Source: Defluviitaleaceae bacterium (GTDB lineage: Bacteria > Bacillota > Clostridia > Lachnospirales > WRAX01). From it: a stretch of DNA of 53,065 nucleotides. Numbering within the stretch: the stretch's first letter is position 1; every line of letters begins with the position of its first letter. Of the stretch, positions 23,001 to 35,000 are shown in pieces. A program made the position numbers and the translations under genes. Location of the stretch: the NCBI GenBank assembly GCA_009779935.1, contig WRAX01000001.1:101758-154822 (forward strand), in the 5' to 3' direction. The notes under the pieces were generated by a model. The model was not told the DNA's origin, did not search any database, and saw only the letters and a list, made by a program, of their open reading frames with translations.

Positions 23001-26000
23001 CACCGGCATTGGGTTCTAAAATAGAATCCACCTGCACTAAGAAAGGCTGAAGGGTAATTTCCAAAGGAATGCGCACAAGGGGGTTGTCATAACTGGTTAA
23101 GGGGTTCCAAATTATCAAATAATCACGATAGGTTGCTGTGCCGCCGTAAATAAGCCCAAGCAACGGCCTTGGCTCGATAACCATGGTGGATGTTGAATTA
23201 GCATTGCTGGCCTCCCTAATACCCGGGGTGCTTCTTTCCGCCAATGCGTGGTATCCACTCCAAATGCCGTAAATCCAGTCAGTGTGGTTGCGCCCTCTTC
23301 TTGCTTCGTTTATTGTTTCTTGGTTGTCGGCGGTGGTAAGGGTTTGGGCAACGGTAAACGGGCTTAAAAGTTGCGGTGCCATTATGGTTGTGCCGCCGGG
23401 CCCTTCCGCTTCTGCGTAAACCAAGGCCAAATCAGCCCCCAAAATACCCAGTTCGGAGGCAAAAGCCCATTGCAGCCTATCCACCCGCAAGGTGCTGTAC
23501 ACGGGATTGTGCACATGCTGGTTGGTATCGCCCCATCTTTGCGGGGTTGCAAGGTTTTCAAAAACAAATTCAATGGGACCTAAGTATCTGTCATTTACCG
23601 TGCCGCTGGATACAAAACCAAGTTGGCGGGTTTCAAAAGCAAATGGGTCAACTTCTGCATTTACATGGTGGTTGTTAGCATCTCTCTCATCACCGCCTGC
23701 AATGCCTAAAACATCAGCACCACCCACGGCACTTACGCCAATTTCATATGCCAGCACCTCAAAACGCAGGGCAATTTCAATTTCCACACCATGCTCGCTT
23801 ATCACCACAAAAACATCTTCATGTATGCCCGGTTGCAAGCCTGCCCGTGGCCTAATCCTATAATTATGGCGGCGGGGGGTCAGTATTTCCCGCATGTTAT
23901 TCCAATCTTCTTCACCATCTTGGCAGCAACAGTCATCACAGCAATACCAAAGCAAATTGCCATACTCGTCATGGGTGATGCGGTTGCCATGTTCGTCAAA
24001 CTGCCACGGGGGGCAACTGTCGTAAACATATTCTATTTGGGGGTTGTTACATTCGCCTAATGTGGGCAGGTCGGGGTCTGCATAATCACAACCGCCGCAA
24101 GGGACAAGGATTTGGATTTGGAAATTGCTTCGGCAATCCCCACAGCAAACGCCGCCGGTGCCGCCGCCAAGGGCAACACGGGTTACAAGTGCTTCTAAGA
24201 AAGTCGCATGCACATTACTTGCCCCGGTACCGGCACCATCACGGTTGCCAATGCCGGCCCCTGCCATTTCGGCTTGGGAAAGGTTACTAAATTGGGTTTG
24301 CAAACCCCTTTGGATGTAGAATGGGGATTGGCCACCGTTAAGCTGGCTTTGGAAGGTTGCTGTTACATCATTAATCCTATCACGACCCAGGTTGTTAAGC
24401 TCTACCGTCATAACAGACAGCATCTGGTGGTGGTCACGAGGGTGCCCTCCTGCGGCTGTGGCAATGCCGCCGCCTGTTTCCATCAAACTCCATGTTCCGC
24501 CGCCCATGGTACCACGGGCACCGTAATAAGACCCATAGCCGAACGAGCCGGGGTTGCCTGCGTATTCCGTAAAGCCATAACCCTCAAAAACAGGGGCGAA
24601 AGACCATAACGGGATGTCGCCCGTGCGGGTTACGGTCGTGTTGTGGTAATTTGTATGGTTGGTGCTATTAAAGTTGTCCAAATTGCTGATTTGGTTAAGG
24701 TCATAAATTCTGTTGCCGCCATACAAGCCCCATGCGGTTTGCGCTTGCCCCCAATGGGTGGGGCTGTGCAATTGCAAGCCGGGTCTCGGGTGCACGGTAA
24801 AGGATAGATTAACGATAATAACTTGCGGCGCACCACCACTTGGGCTGGGTATTGTGATAGTCATCACATCTGTATGGGCACCGGGTGTGTAAATACCATC
24901 CACGCATGTTGTGCCGGGGATATGGGGCAAACCAAGGCGAGGCATAACACGGATATTGCCTGCGGCACCCGCTTCAAGATGGGTTAAATTTCCAACGCCA
25001 AAGGGGGCAGAGACGCCCGGGGCGGTATCATGTCCGGTGTTCAAGCCACGGTAAATCATAAATGGGGAATTAACGCCAAGTCCAAAGGTAATGCGTGGGC
25101 TGGTTAAAACAGGTGCTGTGCCTGTGCCTGTGCGCAAATCTTGCCCGGCATTAAAGTTGCTTGCCCCGTTCCAGCCTAAAATGCCGCCATCACCGGTGGG
25201 GGTTGTGCGGGCAAAACCAAAATCAATATCAGTTGCTGTGTTGTTTGTAAGGTTTACTTGGAAATAACCCGTACGGTGATGACCCGCCGTGCCGCCGCCT
25301 ATGCCGCTATCATGCACATGTGTCAATCTGTAATTTGTGTCACGGGCGGTAAATGTCCACTCCAACGGGCTTGCGGTTACATAGCTGGCTGTAAGCACCT
25401 CAAACTCAACCCGCACCCACAGCTCGAAGCCGTATCTGCCGGTCAAAATCAAATAATCATAATGCTCGCCCACAGGCAAACCTGTGTTTGGACGCACCCA
25501 AATTTGATTGTATGGGATGTGGCCGCCGCCTGTTATGGGTATATAATTGCGCAACCTGTGTAATTGGGCATGCCCACGGTATGCGGTTAAATTCCTTGTA
25601 ACCACAAATGGTTGTATCTGAGGATTTCCAGCATCCAGCTGGCTTGCCCATTGGTGCCCGTTAATTTGCGTAATGGCACCTGTGCCATTGTTTCGCACCA
25701 CAATTTGGCGGTGGCCGTTTTCTAAATTAAGGTTGTGCCATTGGTTAGACTCTAAATCTCCACCCATAAATGGGCCATAGCCATATTGGCGGCTTGGGAA
25801 GCGCAAAACACTATCATCCAGATTTGTGTATGAAACCACCATTGTTTGGGGGATTCTTGGGTGGCACACGCAAGCCGTACCCGGCAATATCCCGCATTCT
25901 GCGGATGTGATGCGCCCGGCAGTATGGTTGCCACCATCAGAAATGGCAATAACACTAATATCAAAAATGGGTTGGCGCACTTCAAATTCAATGGGGATAA

Positions 26001-29000
26001 CCATTTCAAAACCACCGCCGCCTGTTATCACAATATAATCACGATGCAAACCAACAGGCAATTGATGCACAGGGCGCACACGTATATTTGCGGTGTTATT
26101 GGTTGGTGGGTTGTCAATATCATCCCAATCCTGCCAGTTCGGGAAGCTGTTTGCCGTGGATGAACCGATAGGCGCAAGCCAAGCAGCCACAGGTATGTTG
26201 CCCGTGCCTGTGGTGGTGCTTGTGCCCACACGCAAGCCACGGGTGGATACAATAAAAGGTCTTGGGATTGGGTTTGGAGCAAAAGTTGCGCCGCCGTCAT
26301 GGGAGATGTAGCCGGCAGAGCCTTTCCAATCCCATTCCAGGCTATGGACAGGGATTGTGCCAAGGTTTTGTATGTTAATTTGGCGTGGCCCCGCCGCCAA
26401 AGCACGGCTGGTGTTGTTTATGCGGTAGTTGTTGTGGAAGTTGAAATAGCCCGCATCACGCCATTCAATCCTAAACGGCCGCTCCAAACCGTGTATGGGG
26501 TTGTTGCCGGCATCACGGTAGGTTGTTGCAATAATATCGCCGCCAAGGCTGTCCCTTGCCACCACATCAAAATACGGCTGGATTATGGTGATTTGCAACG
26601 GAACTTTCAACCTAAAATCATAGTTTGCGGTGATTACAAAATAATCCTCATAAGTGGTTTGGGTGTATGTTGAAGCGGATGAAATGGGCACTATCCCATC
26701 TTCATAATAATGCCTTACAATGCCATCAAAGTTGTTGGGGTTCGGTATATAAACATCACAATAGCAATCGTCACCATTGATGCAGCCCAGCTCGGCAAAC
26801 AAACCAATTGCAAGGGGGAATGCAGGCTGGTCGCTATGGGGTCCTCTGTCATGTAAAAGGTTGTTTCTGGGGGATATGCGCCAGTTGCCATGCCACAAAT
26901 CATCACCAAAAACAGAGTGGGCATTGCCACGGATTGGGAAAAGCATATTGTGGGGCAAAAATGCCTCGCCTGTGCCCATTGCACCTTCGCCCCGCTCCAC
27001 GCCACGTACAAGGTCACGCCAAAGCTCAAAATAAGCCCCTTGATACCTGTCGCCTGTGGAATAGAAGTACCAGTCAATACCGGAAATGGATGTGGTGTCT
27101 GACATATTATCCAAATCAATTTGACGGGAACCAAGCAACACGCTTGGGTTGGAATCATCCAGCTGCACCGCACCATGTCCCCTATCGGGGAAAATAATGC
27201 CGATATTTGGATGGGTAAAGGGGTCGCCGACAGGCCTGGTTAAATCATCCACATCGTCAATATAAACCCAATCATGGGCACCTGTGCGCACTCTAATATC
27301 AAAGCCGGGCTCCAAAACTTCAAAAACAAGGTCAATTATAACTTCAAAACCATCAAGGCCACGGATAATAAGCTGGTCCGTATGGATGTCCGGCTCAAGG
27401 TTTGGCACGGGGCGCACACGCACATTGCCATAGCCGTTTGCAGTTAAAGTTCTGGTAAATGTGCCTAAAACATTTGTTGCAACTCCTCCGGCAAGATAGC
27501 CGCCTTGCCTGTCCAAAATCTCAAATGGGCTGTTTGCTCCGCCTTGTAAAAATACGGTATTTATGCCCATCATGTTGCGGTTTGTATTGTTTCGTATGTC
27601 AAATTGAACAAAACCAACAACACCAAGATAGTCTGCGTTGTTTGCGATATATTCTGCATGCCTGTTTATATGGTTTGCCTGCAAGTATCCCGCAGGGATG
27701 GACGGGAAATGCCATGTCAAAAACTGGGTTGGGTAAGCCACGCCACCTGTGTACCTAACGGGTCGCCAATAAATCCCGCTTCCGTCAGCATCAACGCTAA
27801 CGCTTAAATCGTGGGATTTAACATAGAAAGTTAGGAAAATCCGCTCTTCAACACCTTCGATGCTGGTTATTACCAAATAATCCGTATGCAAACCGGGGAA
27901 CAAGCCCGTACGCGGCCATACACGCACATTTGCATAGGGATGCTCCACATCGCCCCAAGCATCGGGGCGGCCAACGGGGGATACGGTGCTGGTCATGCTG
28001 GTGCCTACAACCAAATCACGGTTAAGTTGGAAGGGGGAGTTTCCGCCGCCCGCAAAGCTTGTGTTTACGCCGGTTATATCAATACCGCCCGCTAAGGGGT
28101 TGCCTAAATTGTAAATCCTAAACTCAGCAAAATCTGATGCTGTCCAGCTGTAACCCGCTCCACGGCAAGCAAAATCGTGGCGCAATGTGGTGTTGTCCGG
28201 TCTTTCTCCACAGTCACTACAATTGTCACATTCACCTTCCGGGTCAAAATTCGGATAAAGGGGATAGCCCGCCAAACCACGGCAACGTGGGGTGGTAATC
28301 CTAATATCCATGTCTAAATTGGCAAAACTTAGGGGTAGGGTGTAGTGTACGGTGCCATCAACAAAAGTTATGCGTAGCTGATAGTAGCCCAGCATGGTTT
28401 CGTTAGCAATTGTGCGTGTCCAAGTGGGATTTGTTTGTCCCGCTACGGGGCTTCCCGCAATACCCGGCCTGATGGACCCTTCGTTGACAATGCGCCCATT
28501 GTGAGTTGCCGCCGGGTTTATGGTGCCAAAATACCACTGGAAACTAAGCACATTGCTGCCCATATGTTGCCAGTTTGATAAGCCCGCATGAAGCTCGGGT
28601 GATTGTGCTATGGTTATATCATCGCCAATACTTACAAAACGATTGGGTAAATGAGCGTAGCGGCCCATACCGCCAAAGCCGGCAGGGATGCCAAGACCAC
28701 CCGCAAGCTGTATATTATTGGTGCCAAGTCTATAATCATCCCTAATAATTGTTGCTTGCCCAAAGGGGATATTTGCAAATGTTGTGGCGGCCGCTGACAG
28801 GCTTGCCGTATTACCCTGCACAATAAGGCGCAAATTACTTGCCCCATTAAAGGCATAAGCCGGATAGGCAGTTATGGTGTTGGACAACCTAAGGGCAGCC
28901 ATGCTTCTGTTGCCCATAAATGTGCCACGCCCAATGCTATTTACATAAGTCAAGTCAATAAGCCCAAAAACCGGGTTTGTTCGGCTGGTGGACAGGGTTG

Positions 29001-32000
29001 TTAAAACTGTATTGTCCCTAAATACATAGTTGGCAGGCAAATTAATCCCCGGCCATAGGATTAGGGTTTGGATTATGTTAATATCGTTACCCGCTGCTTC
29101 CGCATCATAGGCAACGCCCCTAAACGCATTTGCTGCAAATGTTCCACGGAAATCGTTAAAATCCAAGGTGTGCAGGTTTGGCCAGTTGTAAACATTCAAA
29201 TACGGCCCTGTGATAGGGTGGCTATTTGCAATTAAGTTGGTATTGGTTGCGGGATTGCCCGTAACCCAGTTGACAGACCGCACCCGAACCGTGCTCACCT
29301 CACGGGGATACACAAACATGTAATTACGGGCACCTACCATATAATTCTGCAAAAGCCTGTTGCCACCGGCAGTGACATATGTGTACAAAATGCCGTTAAA
29401 ATCCGGACGCATTATTTCGATGGTTGTCGTTGGCAAATCAAAGCCAACAGGCCAAGTAAAGGAATTGCCGCTTTCCCAAGGTATTCTTTCCGAACTGCCA
29501 AATACAAAATTTATATCGGGATTGGGGCGCAGTTGTGGTGCAAACTCAAACACACCAGGCGAGTGGCCATTAAAATTAAAGGTAGTAGAGGGGTTGCCCC
29601 ATCCGTTATACCAATACCATTCCATGCCGCCGCCGTCATTGCGGCCGCCGTGGTTCATTAATCGCTGGCCCGCATCCCAAGTGGTGCGACCATAATTGTT
29701 TTCAAGAATCACTGCATGGTTATAAAGCGTATTAAACTCAGACCACACGTAAGTGCCGCCAATGTTAATCCATTCACTCCTCAACAAGCTGCCGTCGGTT
29801 TGGTATAGGTGTATATATGCCATAACCGCAGGGCGGTTTAGTCCCATAGCGGATGTTCCACGTGCAACAGCCCGCCCAAAACTTCCTACATAATAATCCC
29901 TATGCCAAGGGGCAGGCCCTGTGCGCATTTCCCGCTGCCCATGGGTTATGGGGTTTTGGTGCAGGGCAAAATGCTGGATAACATAAACCCGCTCTTCCAC
30001 CACAACGGTCATATAGGGCGTGTCACCATCACCCACATAATCCCCATTAATTAAGGAAGAGTTTGGATTGTATAGGGCATAACGGCCATCGTCAAAAGCC
30101 AGCTCGAAACGATAAATTCCAGGGGTTGTGCCGCTGAAATAAATCCTGTTTACATAGTTGTCATACTTAAAACCACCAAGCCATTCATATACAGCTATGC
30201 GCCTGTGCACCGTAACATAATCCAGCGGCAAAGCCGGCGGATAGCCGCTTATAATAATATCACCCGACCGTATTTCATCAGCAATAACACGCATTTCCAC
30301 ACGCAAATACCGGGTGCGGATTACTTGATTGGGCGGCGCAGGCACACCTTCGTCCAAGATGCCGCCCAGGGTTGCACCATAGTTAAAATATTGCCTCTCG
30401 AAACAGTCACCTGTGGTGGGGCAATTGCCATTTGTGTGTGTTGGGCAGTCAAAAAACACTTCTAAAATGGGTATGCGCCGCACAACCACCAAAAGTTCCG
30501 CCATTTCTTCCCCAATATCAAGGTCGATTTGGTGTACGCCATATTCAAACTGCGGCATAACCGGGTCGGCGAAAACAGGGGCAAAATAATATCTGCCGGC
30601 AGTTTGCCCGTTAAAAGCCGGGGTTTGCGTCCAACTGTCCGGATAGACCGGCACGGCTGCCACACCATCATTGCCCCAAATTCTTACATAAGCCAAAATC
30701 GGATTTGCAATGGTTGGTATCGCCAACAAATCCACACCAAAAGGCAGGGAATAGGGCGGCAAATCCACAAAACCGATGATGATTATGGGCAAAACTTCCA
30801 CATCAGTTTCTACTATAAAGCCCTGTTGCTCCTCCCATAGGCCTGCACCAAATATCCCATCCAGGTCAAAGTCGGCTACAAATCTGTAATTGCCCGCAAT
30901 TTCAAAGCGGTTATCAGCTTCAAAGGTAAAGGTGGCAAGGTTTGGTGTTATTAGGTTTCCTGCGCCGTCATCCACAAGCCACTCAAAATCTACACCCAAA
31001 GTTAGCGCTATCGGACCTTGGCTTCTTAAATATGGGTAGCTACCGTCTTTGTCTGTGTCCCTTGGGTCAAAAACCCTTGCTTCCACTTCAATTGTGGTGG
31101 GCAAGCCCAAATTCGCAAAAGGCGTGCCAAACAAAGCGGGCGAAATGGGCGAAATGGGCGCAAAATCCACGATTGTATAGATGGGTGCGTCAATGGTGCG
31201 GGTCACAATTTCTGCCGCCAAATCAGATAGGGCATTGGTTGCCACAAAAACATCACTTCCAACCAATCCACCGTCCGCCATATAATCAAAAATCAAATCT
31301 TCCAAATTACTAATATTTACACTTGGCACAAAATTGTGGTTGCCCACGGTTGTGCTCACAAAGGTATGCTCCCAGTAAATTACATGGTCATCTCTATCCG
31401 CATAAAATCCGATTGGGGTATATTCGATGATTATTGGGCTGCCAATTAAACGTGCGCCGCCCAACCCGCCGTAAATATGGACAATAATGTCCAAAGTATC
31501 AGGCAAATCAAGAGCCGTTTTTAATGTGCCATAAGCAAATGGGGTTATGGTGTCAGGGCTAACCCAGGGATTATCAAATTCTACCGCCGTAAATTGTGGC
31601 GGCAAAACAGTAATGGTTTTTGTTGGCAAATCCACACCGCTAACAAAATGGTGGTTTGTGCCATCTACCAAATTGGCTGTAAATATGTAATCGTCAGCCA
31701 CCAAGCCTGTAAAAACAGGGTCGCCATTGTCCCAAGTAACATCAAATTCTCTGCTAACCAAAATGTAACCATTGGTATCAACAGCGGCATCAATTACCAC
31801 ATCAGCCCCAAGGCGGTATTCGCCGGGGATAATACGAATTGCAAGCCACAAAGTAGCAGGCAAAACCGGGACAATTAGGCCATATCCATTTTGCAGTTCG
31901 GGTAAAGTTGTGCCAAAATTAACATCAGTATAGGTGGCAGGGGTATCCACAATCCCAATTTCACGCACCCGCACCGCCAATTTAGATTGGTGGATGGAAA

Positions 32001-35000
32001 GGGTTGTATCAAAAACATATGTATTGATACAAGCATCAATGTATGCTGCAAAAATGTATGTGTATGGAACATTTCCGTTAAATACAGGATCCGAGTTTGG
32101 TGACCAAGCATCCACATCAAAATATCTTCTAACTAATATCCGTCCAAACTGGTCAGGTGTAGGATTTCCAACTTCAACATCATCGCCGGTTTTTTGTGTC
32201 GGCAAAATCAAAACCCTTGCCGCCACTTGGTTTGGTAAAACATATGTATGTATATCAGTAAGGCTTGTTCCAAAACCCACATCTTCATTATCATCATAAA
32301 TATAGACGATTGGGATTGGTAAAATTGTAATTTCCAATATCGGAAGTTCGTTGACAAGCTCTATGGTAAGTGGATTGGGATAGAATAATGATAAATTTAG
32401 ATTTTGAGGTACGAAGTAGTATGTTGTTACGTTTTCTGTATCAAAAAATGTTCCAGTTGGGTTTTGTGTATCACATAATTCCCAATTACCCACATCTATT
32501 AAATTTACTGTATCCAATGCACCAATATATGTTGTGACGCCATTATCATAATTAATGCTACCCAGTCCATATCTTACAACATAAGGTGTAATTTGCAATG
32601 GCCAATTTATATTATTTTCAACTTCACCAAACGCAAGCCATTGATTGTCTACATTTGCAAAACCAGTGATTATTATATTTCTTACAGTAACTTCAATATA
32701 TGGCATTTCAAAATTAATAGGTAATTCCCAATCAGCATTGATGTTATTAAATATTTCATCAAAATCGATAACCGCACTTATTTCATAAGTATCTGGGTCA
32801 TATTCATCATAAAGTCCCTGTTGCCAAATAAAGTGCTCATTTCGATTAATACTTATGCTTGTTGTGCGTAAGAATACATCGTTATCATTATATACATCAA
32901 AATTAACAGTTAAGTTATTTAACAACCCTAAACTTGTAAATGGTGTTCCAAACACAACTGCAAAGTTATTTGGCATATCCACACTTGTTAAAACAAATCT
33001 GGGTTTATCAATTTCAATAGTGATATATGGATAATCAATGTTTGATGGTAATGCGAAAACATAATTATCACCAAACTCCGGTAAGTTCAAACTTGTCCAG
33101 TCAATTACAGGTTCCACTGTATGTGGTCCGATATCTATCTGCCCATTACTTGGAAACGTTCCTTGTATCCAACTGCTAACATTCACATTGCGTGTAATTG
33201 TAAAATTACCAAGGTAATGGTTTTGGGTTTCAATCTCAATAACAACATGGTTTGGTAAATCCAAGTCGCCCCAGCTTGTCCCATACAAAACATTCATTTC
33301 ATCTTCATAGCCGGCCGGCAATTCCAAGCTAACCACATTATATTGAAGGGATAGAATTTCAATGTAAATACTTTCAACCAAACCGCCCATGTCCAAAACA
33401 TCACGGCCTTCAAAATTCCAGTTAATTATCGGTGCAAATTCATAAATACCAACTTCAAATTCATCAAAGTCAAAATCCCAACCGATAATTTCAAGCCTAA
33501 CATCTTCTTCGGTGTCCCCAACTTGGATGGAGAGAGGGGCAATGGGGCCCGCTGGCATAACAACCAAATCCACAACTATATAATTAGGAAGAAACTGCTC
33601 AAAACTTTCAAAGGGTGTGCCAAACAGTTGCTGTAAATCCAAGTTATCATCGCCATAAAAGCCGACAAAATTAGTTATGTTAAATACAGCATCTAAAATC
33701 TCAAATTCCGCATAAGGAAGGGTATTGCCGCCAAGCTCCACATTACCGCCAAAAACAGGCACAAAGGTGTAAACATTACCTTCATAGCCTTCAAATATTT
33801 GGCCGGCAACCAGTTGCCAAGTTATGGGTAAATCCGCCTCAAAAACATAGTTTTCAAAGCCCACAACATAAACATCTGCAGCAATTGTGGAGGGCAAAGA
33901 CGCCAAAATGTCAGCAAAGTAAATTCCGAAGGGCACTCCTATCTTATCAAATTCATCCAAAAATTCCACAACACGATAAACATTGGGGCCCCTTACTTGC
34001 ACAGTAATGCTGACTGCGAGGTCTTGGTCGGTTGTAACATTAAAAGGCAAAACCAAATTTCCGTGTATAACCACAAATCCATCCTGGTAAGGGTCAAAAC
34101 TACCTTCGTCCCAATTTATAGGGATTTGCATGTCAATAACCCCTTCGGCCGCAAGGGGCAAAATGGGATCTATATTGTTAGGCGGTATGGCCTCCACTTC
34201 CACAATTACATATTCTGGTAAATCGATATCATTCCAATTTGTTCCAAAAGCCACTTCAACATTTTCAAAGCTAAATTCCAATTTGCTAATAATAGCAAAC
34301 CAACTAATTTCCTCGGAAATAACTATGTTAATTGTGGGCTTGTCCGTTTCAAATTCATCAGGCAAGTCAAAATCATAAAGCCATATAGGCGCATCTTCCA
34401 AAATAACAGGGCTAAGCACATAACTTTCCAATCCCGCAAATTTGGGATAGCTGACCCATTCCACCGGCATATAAAACGCTTCCAAGTGGTCTTGCAAGCC
34501 ATCAATGCTGGCGATTACAGTGATATGCTCGGGCAAAGCGGCCGCAAGCACTTCCCAAGCTGTTCCCATGGGCACGCTAATTTCTTCCTCAAAAATATCC
34601 GCAAAGCCTACAATTTCATCCACCACGGGAGGCATAACTTCCACTTCTAAAACAGCATGCTCCAAAGCATCATCGCAAATGGTGATTTTATTTGGCAAAT
34701 CAGTTAAAATTTCGGCTGGTGTAAAATAGTGGTTTCCAACTGCCATGCCAAACCCAAAACTTTCGGAAGCCCATTGCACATATACACTTGCACTTATCTC
34801 GCCTTCTATCTCAAAACCATAAATAACCTTACGGATATCAATGGGATTTGGAAGGGGCAAATCGTCTACCACTGTTCCAAAATCCACTTCTGCACGGTCT
34901 TTATTTTCAATTTCAAAACCAACAACTACATATTCACGTAGGCCAACATAAACACTAACAGAAGGCAAAGTAACTGCATCAATGCCGCCAAAAGGCCATT

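Noticed and set aside
8169-34941. Many plus-strand open frames of 60-250 codons opposite the giant gene
   Set aside because: They are antisense shadows of a continuous coding frame, lack SDs and family features, and often show low-complexity translations.
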